From assembly GCA_038043245.1 (NCBI GenBank), contig JBBTCH010000001.1:868001-932000 (forward strand): a DNA stretch of 64,000 nucleotides, given 5' to 3'. The notes beneath the pieces were generated by a model. The model was not told where the DNA came from. It worked only from the letters and a program-made list of their open reading frames with translations, and did no database searches. The translations under genes were made by a program, and so were the position numbers. The stretch is from JACPFV01 sp038043245 (GTDB taxonomy: Bacteria; Pseudomonadota; Gammaproteobacteria; Nevskiales; Nevskiaceae). The first letter of the stretch is position 1. Each line of letters starts with the position of its first letter. Positions 44,839-51,526 of the stretch are shown piece after piece.

Positions 44839-45726
44839 TCAACGCAAAACAACCAGAAAAACACCCGCCAGCGCTAGTGCCACACCGCCGATCTGGCGCG
44901 CGCCCACTTTCTCGCGCAGGAAGATCACCGCCAGCAGCAGGATGAACACCGCCGCCAATTCATTGAGCACCGCGGCAATGCTGGCCTGCGTGTATTTGTA
45001 GCCGGCGAGCCACAGCAGCATCGAGAAATAAGTGCCGGTAAGGCCCCCGGCGACGATCTGCGGCCAGTGGCGCACGGCGCGGTATTCGGCGATCAGTGCT
45101 GCCCCCTGCCGCCGCCAGACCACGATGGCGAGCATGCCGACACTGCCGCCGACAATGCGCAGAAACACCACCCAGACGAAGTCATAGCGCTCAAGCAGCG
45201 GCTTGGCCATGACCACACCCGCCGCCATCAGCAGCATCGCCAGTACCGCGTGGCCGACGCCGCGCAGAAGGGCGCGCGGGTCGTCGCCGTTGCCGACGCG
45301 CGACCAGGTCACCAGCAGAATCCCGCCGAGCACCAACCCAACGCCGCCGAACTGCCAGCCACTCAGGCGCTCGCCGAGAAACAGCATGGACAGGCCGATG
45401 ACGAAGGGCGAATACAGCGTCTGCGCCACCGCGATGCGCGAGGCGCCGATGGCGTTGAGCGCGCGGAAATAGTAGGTGTCGCCGGCCGCGATGCCGAGCA
45501 CGCCGGAGATCAGAATCAGCGCCAGATCATCCAGCAGAATCTGCGGCAGCGCCGTGCCTTGCAGCACCAGGAGCGTGAGCGCGAACAACGGCAGCACCGA
45601 GACGTTCTTGAACAGATTGAGCGCGAACGGCCCCAGCGATTCGCCGGATTTCTTGAACAAGATCACCGCAACCGCCCAGGCGAAGGCGCAGGCAACCGAA
45701 TAAAACTCGCCGAGACCGAAGTGCAT
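44839..45726 (-). CDS. EamA/DMT-family membrane transporter
   Basis: A 295-aa protein with ten predicted helices made of two EamA repeats (FYSVACAFAWAVAVILFKKSG at the start, cut here in pieces, and LLMAAGVVMAKPLLERYD in the second half). DMT members export amino acids, metabolites or sugars; the substrate is not evident. It converges on the M28 gene with a 9-bp gap and is preceded by the palindromic element at 45785. No Shine-Dalgarno is obvious. Confidence 0.9.
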   Translation of the reverse strand: MHFGLGEFYSVACAFAWAVAVILFKKSGESLGPFALNLFKNVSVLPLFALTLLVLQGTALPQILLDDLALILISGVLGIAAGDTYYFRALNAIGASRIAVAQTLYSPFVIGLSMLFLGERLSGWQFGGVGLVLGGILLVTWSRVGNGDDPRALLRGVGHAVLAMLLMAAGVVMAKPLLERYDFVWVVFLRIVGGSVGMLAIVVWRRQGAALIAEYRAVRHWPQIVAGGLTGTYFSMLLWLAGYKYTQASIAAVLNELAAVFILLLAVIFLREKVGARQIGGVALALAGVFLVVLR

Positions 45727-45784
45727 GGATCAAGTGCCGGGTAGGCAAAAGGGCGCGCATTCTACGTGAACGCCTTGACGGGCC

Positions 45785-45914
45785 GCTGAAAAAATCCTCA
45801 ACCGCTCATGTTGAGCGTAGCGCAGCGAAGTCGAAACACGAGCCATCAATGACTTACGATGCACTTCGACTCCGCGCTGCGCACTACGCTCAGTGCGAAC
45901 GGATTTTTTTCAGC
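45785..45914. repeat. MITE-like imperfect palindrome
   Basis: A ~130-bp element whose ends are GCTGAAAAAATCC (45785-45797) and the complement GGATTTTTTTCAGC (45901-45914). The arms continue inward with further imperfect complementarity (GAGCGTAGCGCAGCG against CGCTGCGCACTACGCTC). It carries no gene. It looks like a small non-autonomous repeat of the kind spread through many proteobacterial genomes, and could fold into a long hairpin in the leader of the next gene. Confidence 0.72.
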
Positions 45915-45934
45915 TGTCTATCAGGAGTTTCCCA

Positions 45935-46480
45935 ATGTCCGCACCCCGCATCGCACCGGTTGACCCGCCCTACTCGCCCGCTCTGCAGACTGACTTCGAC
46001 AAGCTCATGCGCGGCGCACCGCCTCTGCTCCTGTTCCGCACCCTGGCGCAGAACCCGCGCGTGCTGAGCCGCATGATGGCCGGTGGCCTGCTGGACAAGG
46101 GCAGCATCTCCATCCGCCAGCGCGAGCTGATGATCCTGCGCGTCACCGCGCTATGCGGCGCCGAATACGAATGGGGCGTGCATGTCGCCGCGTTTGGCAG
46201 CAAGGCGGTGTGGACGCCGGATCAGGTTCGCTCGACCAAGCTGGGCGGTGCCAGCGATGCTTGCTGGTCACTGGACGAAAAAGCCGTGATCAAGCTCGCC
46301 GACAGCCTGACCCAGACCAAAACCGTGGATGACGCGCTATGGGCGGAACTGAAACAGCATTTTAAGGACGACCAGTTGATCGAGCTGATCATGCTCGCCG
46401 GGCTGTATCACGCGGTGTCGTTCATCCTCAACGCCACCCGCGTCGAAAACGAGAAATTCGCGCCGAAGTTTCCGGTTTAG
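45935..46480 (+). CDS. Carboxymuconolactone decarboxylase/AhpD-like family protein
   Basis: A 181-aa protein. The start at 45935 has TCAGGAG upstream. It has the family helical core: LISIRQRELMILRVTALCGAEYEW-type segment in pieces (IRQRELMILRVTAL then CGAEYEWGVHVAAFG), where the Cys-x-x-x-Tyr-x-x-x-x-His replaces the CxxC of AhpD; there is one Cys at this site, so a peroxidase relay as in AhpD is doubtful. The end has LAGLYHAVSFILNATRVENE. Its natural substrate is unknown. It lies just after the palindromic element, which may contain its promoter or leader. Confidence 0.83.
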   Translation: MSAPRIAPVDPPYSPALQTDFDKLMRGAPPLLLFRTLAQNPRVLSRMMAGGLLDKGSISIRQRELMILRVTALCGAEYEWGVHVAAFGSKAVWTPDQVRSTKLGGASDACWSLDEKAVIKLADSLTQTKTVDDALWAELKQHFKDDQLIELIMLAGLYHAVSFILNATRVENEKFAPKFPV

Positions 46481-46493
46481 AAGGGCATTACTT

Positions 46494-47123
46494 TCAAGGA
46501 TTCCACGGAAAGCCGTCCATCGTCTGCTCGTACTCGAGGAAGGTGATCGGCCCTTCCAGAATCTCACGGCCGCCGGACTGAATGTAGCCAGCTTTCTGTC
46601 TGGCGTTGAGCTCGTACTTGTGCCATTCGCCCTGTGAATCCTGGACATCCGAAGTGAGAATAAGGGACCAGATGGCGGTGACATTCGAATCGCTTTCCGT
46701 CACCTGCTCGATCGCGTAGCTCAGGCTGCGATTTTGAGACTCGGTCCACTCCCGCTTCCATTGGTCCAGAAGATCTGATCGAGACAGGCTTACGCCGTTG
46801 GGCCGAACCACGGCGTGATTTTCCCAGAGCGCGCGATCCGCCGCGCTCGCATCACCTTTGTTATAGGCACGCGCGATGGCATCCAGGCGCGCTTGCAACG
46901 CATCCCGAACGGGCGAGTGAACCTGCTTCTCGCTCGTGCCTGCAGCCGGAACGGGTGCAGGCAGGGAGGCTGGCTTGGAGGGAGCGAGGCCCGGAGGCAC
47001 GATCCCGGCTTTTTCGACGGGCTGCATCAACGGCGCAGGCTCGCTCAAATCAGGGGCACTGGTGAGCCCACCGAAATGCATCGCTCCGGCGACGATCAGC
47101 CCGGCCACGATCAGCAGCGCCAT
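46494..47123 (-). CDS. Membrane-anchored protein with NTF2/SnoaL-like domain, uncharacterised
   Basis: A protein of about 209 aa. It has a membrane helix (MALLIVAGLIVAGAMHFGG), a Pro/Ala-rich linker (~30-70), and a C-terminal domain (~80-205) with AIARAYNKGDASAADRALW, VRPNGVSLSRSDLLDQW and ELNARQKAGYIQ, which resembles the SnoaL/NTF2 fold often used by small periplasmic proteins. Start is uncertain: the ATG at 47123 lies inside the helix and lacks the usual basic residues, which occur just upstream (KIR); a CTG at 47150 overlapping the hldE stop would restore them. It probably belongs to the hldE transcript. No function is assigned. Confidence 0.5.
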   Translation of the reverse strand: MALLIVAGLIVAGAMHFGGLTSAPDLSEPAPLMQPVEKAGIVPPGLAPSKPASLPAPVPAAGTSEKQVHSPVRDALQARLDAIARAYNKGDASAADRALWENHAVVRPNGVSLSRSDLLDQWKREWTESQNRSLSYAIEQVTESDSNVTAIWSLILTSDVQDSQGEWHKYELNARQKAGYIQSGGREILEGPITFLEYEQTMDGFPWNP

Positions 47124-47146
47124 GACAGCGGTAACGGAGCGTATTT

Positions 47147-48580
47147 TCAGCTGCGCGCCTTCTTGACCAGTGCGCTGGTCGAATACCCCTTGTGAAAGTC
47201 GAGAATCACCACCTGCCCGCCGTTCTTGGTCACGGCCTGGTGGCCGGCGATTTCTTCCGGCTTGTAGTCGCCGCCTTTCACCAGTAAATCCGGCAGAACT
47301 TTGCCAATAAGTCGCGCAGGCGTGTCCTCGGAGAACGGCACGACCCAGTCCACGCACTTGAGCGAGGCCAGCATGCGCATGCGGTCGGCGAGCTTGTTCA
47401 GCGGGCGCGAGGTGCCCTTGAGTTTCTTCACCGAGGCGTCGTCGTTGACCGCAACCACCAGCACGTCACCGAGTTTTTTCGCCGCTTCGAGATATTTGAC
47501 GTGGCCAACATGCAGGATGTCGAAGCAGCCGTTGGTCATCACCACGGTCTGCTCCTGTTTGCGTGCGGCGCTGACTTTCCGCACCAGCTCGTCCTCAGTG
47601 AGCACGCTGCCGGTGTCGGTTTCGTGCTCGCGGCGGATGGCGATCTCCAACTCGGCCACTGAGACCGTGGCGGTGCCGATCTTGCCGACGACGATGCCGG
47701 CGGCGAGATTCGCCAAGCGCACGGCGTGCGCCAGGTCCAGGCCCGCGCCGAGTGATGCGCCCAGCGTGGCGATGACGGTGTCACCGGCGCCGGTGACGTC
47801 GAACACCTCGCGCGCCTGTGCCGGCAGGTGCAGCGCGGGCTTGCCGGCTTCGATCAGGGTCATGCCGCGCTCACTGCGCGTGATCAGCAGCGCATCCAGT
47901 CTCAACTCGGCGCGCAGCCTTTCACCCTTGCGCACGAGCTCGGAATCGTCGGCGCACTTGCCGGCGACGGTTTCGAACTCGCTCAGGTTCGGCGTCAGCA
48001 GCGTGGCGCCGGCATAGGCGCGGTAATCGCTGCCCTTGGGGTCCACCAGCACCGGCTTTTTCATCTTGCGCGCCGCCGCGATCAGTTCAGCGGTGTCGGC
48101 CAGCGTGCCCTTGCCGTAGTCGGAGAGGATCACCACGTCGGCATCTTCGAGCGCGGTCTTGAACTGCTGCACCAACGCCTTGCGGTTGAAACTGCCTTCC
48201 ACCGACAGCGATTCCTCGAAATCCAGACGAATCAACTGCTGGTTGCGCGACAGCACGCGCAGTTTGGTGATGGTCGGCTTGTCTTTTGTTTCCAGCAACG
48301 AGGTGGCGATGGAATGTTTTTTGAGATCTTCCTTAAGCAATCGCGCGGTCTCGTCGCGGCCGACCACGCCGAGCAGCCGCGCAGACGCACCGAGCGCGGC
48401 GGCGTTGAGCGCGACGTTGGCGGCGCCGCCCGGACGAGTCTCGTCCTTCTGGATGCGCACCACCGGCACCGGCGCTTCCGGCGAAATGCGCGAGGTCGGC
48501 CCGACCCAGTAGCGGTCCAGCATCACGTCGCCCGCGACCAGCACACGGGCTTTGCCGAACTGCGGAATGCCTACGGTCAT
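47147..48580 (-). CDS. hldE: Bifunctional heptose-7-phosphate kinase/heptose-1-phosphate adenylyltransferase
   Basis: A 477-aa two-domain enzyme of ADP-heptose synthesis. The N-terminal PfkB-type kinase (~1-320) has GDVMLDRYWVG, RPGGAANVALN and DVTGAGDTVIATLGA. The C-terminal cytidylyltransferase-like domain (~345-477) has MTNGCFDILHVGHVKYL and the closing KGYSTSALVKKA. It phosphorylates D-glycero-beta-D-manno-heptose 7-phosphate at C1 and, after dephosphorylation by GmhB, adds AMP. The start overlaps the ilvE stop (ATGA). Together with hldD and waaF upstream it gives LPS inner-core heptose. Confidence 0.95.
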   Translation of the reverse strand: MTVGIPQFGKARVLVAGDVMLDRYWVGPTSRISPEAPVPVVRIQKDETRPGGAANVALNAAALGASARLLGVVGRDETARLLKEDLKKHSIATSLLETKDKPTITKLRVLSRNQQLIRLDFEESLSVEGSFNRKALVQQFKTALEDADVVILSDYGKGTLADTAELIAAARKMKKPVLVDPKGSDYRAYAGATLLTPNLSEFETVAGKCADDSELVRKGERLRAELRLDALLITRSERGMTLIEAGKPALHLPAQAREVFDVTGAGDTVIATLGASLGAGLDLAHAVRLANLAAGIVVGKIGTATVSVAELEIAIRREHETDTGSVLTEDELVRKVSAARKQEQTVVMTNGCFDILHVGHVKYLEAAKKLGDVLVVAVNDDASVKKLKGTSRPLNKLADRMRMLASLKCVDWVVPFSEDTPARLIGKVLPDLLVKGGDYKPEEIAGHQAVTKNGGQVVILDFHKGYSTSALVKKARS

Positions 48581-49503
48581 TTGACCAGCGTCAGCCACTC
48601 GGGATATTTGTTCGACTCGCCCTTCACCAGCTGCAGATAGGCCTTCTGCAGTTTCTCGGTCACCGGGCCGCGACTGCCGACACCGACCGCGCGATTGTCC
48701 ACCTCGCGGATCGGCGTCACTTCGGCGGCAGTGCCGGTGAAGAAGGCTTCGTCGGCGATGTACAGCTCGTCGCGGGTGATGCGGCGCTCGCGCACTTCGT
48801 AGCCGTGGTCGGCGGCCAGCTGCATCACCGTGCGGCGGGTGATGCCGTCGAGCGCGGACGTCACGTCCGGCGTGCTGATGGTTTTGCCATTGACGATGAA
48901 GATGTTCTCGGCGCTGCCCTCAGCCACGTAGCCTTCGGGGTCGAGCATGATCGCTTCGTCGTAGCCATCCTTGAGCACTTCGTTGAGCGCCATCGAGGAA
49001 TTCAGATAGTTGGCGTTGGCCTTGGCGCGGCACAGTGCGGCGTTGACGAAATGGCGCGCGAACGACGAAGTCTTCACGCGGATGCCCTTTGCCATGTTCT
49101 CGGCGCCCAGATACGAGCCCCATTCCCAGGCGCCGACGATCACGTGGGTCTTCAAACCGGAGGCGCGCAGACCCATGCCTTCGGCGCCGTAAAACACCAT
49201 CGGGCGGATGTAGGCTTCTTTCAGCTTATTGATCTTGAGTACTTCGAGGATCGCCGCATTGATCTGCTCTTCATTCCACGGCATCGCCATGCCGAGAATC
49301 TTGGCCGAGTTGAACAACCGCCGGGTGTGTTCGTGCAGCCGGAACACCGCCGTGCCCTTGGGCGTGGCATAGGCGCGGACACCCTCGAAGCAGCCGACGC
49401 CGTAATGCAGCGTGTAGGTGAGGACATGCGTCGTGCACTCGCGCCAAGGCTTGAGGGCGCCATCGAACCAGATGAATCCGTCGCGGTCGGCAAAGCTGCT
49501 CAT
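48577..49503 (-). CDS. ilvE: Branched-chain amino acid aminotransferase
   Basis: A 308-aa fold-type IV PLP enzyme for the last step of Ile/Leu/Val synthesis. Motifs: IWFDGALKPWRECTTHVLT, YGVGCFEGVRAY, the PLP Lys in AKANANYLNS-type context (CRAKANANY), EGYVAEGSAENIFIV and FFTGTAAEVTPIREVDNR. The ATG at 49503, with TAAGG seven bases upstream, is preferred to a TTG two codons earlier. It is embedded between waaF and hldE on one strand, preceded by a terminator-like hairpin, and overlaps hldE. Confidence 0.94.
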   Translation of the reverse strand: MSSFADRDGFIWFDGALKPWRECTTHVLTYTLHYGVGCFEGVRAYATPKGTAVFRLHEHTRRLFNSAKILGMAMPWNEEQINAAILEVLKINKLKEAYIRPMVFYGAEGMGLRASGLKTHVIVGAWEWGSYLGAENMAKGIRVKTSSFARHFVNAALCRAKANANYLNSSMALNEVLKDGYDEAIMLDPEGYVAEGSAENIFIVNGKTISTPDVTSALDGITRRTVMQLAADHGYEVRERRITRDELYIADEAFFTGTAAEVTPIREVDNRAVGVGSRGPVTEKLQKAYLQLVKGESNKYPEWLTLVK

Positions 49504-49520
49504 GGACAAACCTTAGAGAG

Positions 49521-49542
49521 AAAAATGCGGCCATCTGGCCGC
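49521..49542 (-). terminator. Intrinsic terminator-like hairpin between waaF and ilvE
   Basis: On the minus strand a 7-bp stem (GCGGCCA/TGGCCGC, 49527-49542) is followed by A and five T (49521-49525). The ilvE Shine-Dalgarno starts five bases later. It splits an otherwise compact gene block. Confidence 0.65.
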
Positions 49543-49549
49543 GCACGAA

Positions 49550-50569
49550 TTATAGGGCTTGCAGACGCCTCAGGCTCCCGATGACCGCCTCGGGGGCAAT
49601 CTGCTTCAGGCAATTGGTGTGGCCCAACGGACAGGTGCGTTCAAAACAAGGCGCGCAGGACAGATGCAGCCAGTGGATCGCCTTGCGGTCCGTCAGCGGC
49701 GGCGTGTGCTCCGGCGAAGACGAGCCGTAGATCGCCGCCACCGGCACGCCGCTGGCCGCGGCAATGTGCATCAGCCCCGAGTCATTGCTCACCGCCGCGC
49801 GGCAGCCGCTGACGAGGTCGATCACGTCGGTCAGCGAGGTCTGGCCGCAGAGATTCACCGCCGCGTGGCCCGACTCGATGCGGATGAACTCGCCAAGCTC
49901 GCGCTCTTTCTTCGAGCCGAACACCCAGCACGCGATGCCTTGCTTGTGAAGCTGCTTGGCCAGCGCACCGAAATGCCCGGCCGGCCACTGTTTGGCCGGG
50001 CCGTATTCGGCGCCGGGCATCAGGGCGACGGCCGGCTTCGACGCATCGAGCTTCAGCCGGCGCATCAACGATTCACGCTGGCTGACATCCACCTTGAACC
50101 GCGGCGCTGCGATGGACGGCGCTTCGCGCACATTGGATTCTTCGGCAAGCGCGACGAAGCGCTGAACCGTGGTCTTGAGCAGGCTCTCATCGAGCACCCG
50201 GAAGTCGTTGAGCAGGCCGTAACGCATCTCGCCGCGAAACCCGGTGCGGCGCGGAATACTGGCGAAGAACGGCGTCAGCGCCGATTTCCACGAATTCGGC
50301 AGCAGGATCGCCTGTGTGTAGTTCTTCTGCCGCAGCGAGTAGCCGAGTGCACGGCGTGCGCCAAACCCGAACGCGCCATGGCCCAGCGGCATCTCGATGC
50401 CGCTGCGGACTTCCGGCATCCGGCTCAGCAGCGGCAAAGACCATGCGGGCGCGAGCACGTCGATCTCGCATTGCGGCCGCAATTGCCTGAGCCGCATGAA
50501 CAGCGACTGCGCCATGACCATGTCGCCCACCCAGGCCGGGCCGACGACCAGCACCGCGTCGCCGCTCAC
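49550..50569 (-). CDS. waaF: ADP-heptose:LPS heptosyltransferase II
   Basis: A 339-aa GT-B glycosyltransferase of family 9 that adds the second heptose to the LPS inner core. Typical parts are VVGPAWVGDMVMAQSLF at the N-terminus, LLPNSWKSAL, PRRTGFRGEMR, the donor-site VALMPGAEYGPAKQWP and GCRAAVSNDSGLMHIAAA. The GTG start overlaps the hldD stop (GTGA). The C-terminal CFERTCPLGHTNCL is common in WaaF. Confidence 0.94.
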   Translation of the reverse strand: MSGDAVLVVGPAWVGDMVMAQSLFMRLRQLRPQCEIDVLAPAWSLPLLSRMPEVRSGIEMPLGHGAFGFGARRALGYSLRQKNYTQAILLPNSWKSALTPFFASIPRRTGFRGEMRYGLLNDFRVLDESLLKTTVQRFVALAEESNVREAPSIAAPRFKVDVSQRESLMRRLKLDASKPAVALMPGAEYGPAKQWPAGHFGALAKQLHKQGIACWVFGSKKERELGEFIRIESGHAAVNLCGQTSLTDVIDLVSGCRAAVSNDSGLMHIAAASGVPVAAIYGSSSPEHTPPLTDRKAIHWLHLSCAPCFERTCPLGHTNCLKQIAPEAVIGSLRRLQAL

Positions 50570-51525
50570 GACTTCTGATGCAAGCCGTTCAGGTATTTCT
50601 TCACGCCCTGCTCGACCGTGAGGAACTTGCGCTTGTAGCCAGCCGCACGCAACCGCGTGAGGTCAGCCTCGGTGAAACTCTGATAGCTGTTCTTCAACTT
50701 GTCCGGGAACGGGATGTAGCGGATGCGGCCCTTGTCGTGCCAGCCGATCACCGCGTTCGCCACGTCGTTGAAACTCTGGCTGGCGCCGGTACCGGCGTTG
50801 AAGATGCCGGACTTTTGCGCGTGCTGCCAGAACCACAGGTTCATCTCGACGACGTCGCCGACATAGACGAAATCGCGGCGCTGCTCGCCGTCGGCGTAGC
50901 CGTCGCTGCCCTTGAACAACCGGCATTCGCCTTTCGACTCGATCTGCTGGTTGAAGTGATAGGCCACGCTGGCCATGCCGCCCTTGTGCTGCTCGCGCGG
51001 GCCATAGACGTTGAAGTAGCGCAAGCCGACGACCTGTGAGGATTTCCTGCCGTCGGCCTTGGCGAAGATCTCGCGGCGAACGTACTGGTCGAACAGGAAC
51101 TTGGAGTAGGCGTAGACGTTGACCGGTTTCTCGTTGGCAGGGACTTCCGCGTACTTCGGCCCCATGCCATAGACCGAGGCGCTGGAGGCATAGATGAACG
51201 GGATGCGCTTTTCCTGCGCGAAGTGCAGCAGGATCTTTGAGTAACGGTAGTTCACGTCCATCATGAACCTGCCGTTCCATTCGGTGGTGGTCGAGCAGGC
51301 GCCGAGATGGAAGATCACCTCGGTCTTCGAGCGCTTGCCGGCCTCGACGCGGGCGAGGTACTCGTCCTTGTCCATGTAATCGGCGATCTGCAGGTCCGCC
51401 AGGTTGCGGAACTTGCTGCCGTCGCTGAGATCGTCGACGACGAGGATGTCGCTGCGGCCGCGCTGGTTCAGCGCTGCGATCAGATTCGAGCCTATAAAAC
51501 CTGCGCCACCCGTCACAACGATCAA
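50566..51525 (-). CDS. hldD: ADP-L-glycero-D-manno-heptose 6-epimerase
   Basis: A 319-aa extended SDR making ADP-L-glycero-D-manno-heptose. Family blocks: VVTGGAGFIGSNLI, DDLSDGSKFRNL, IFHLGACSTTTEW, the Tyr-x-x-x-Lys in NVYAYSKFLFDQ, and RYFNVYGPREQHKG. The start is TTG at 51525 with AGGGG upstream, one base after the glnE stop, so strongly coupled. No shorter ATG start keeps the NAD site. Confidence 0.94.
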   Translation of the reverse strand: MIVVTGGAGFIGSNLIAALNQRGRSDILVVDDLSDGSKFRNLADLQIADYMDKDEYLARVEAGKRSKTEVIFHLGACSTTTEWNGRFMMDVNYRYSKILLHFAQEKRIPFIYASSASVYGMGPKYAEVPANEKPVNVYAYSKFLFDQYVRREIFAKADGRKSSQVVGLRYFNVYGPREQHKGGMASVAYHFNQQIESKGECRLFKGSDGYADGEQRRDFVYVGDVVEMNLWFWQHAQKSGIFNAGTGASQSFNDVANAVIGWHDKGRIRYIPFPDKLKNSYQSFTEADLTRLRAAGYKRKFLTVEQGVKKYLNGLHQKS

Positions 51526-51526
51526 A

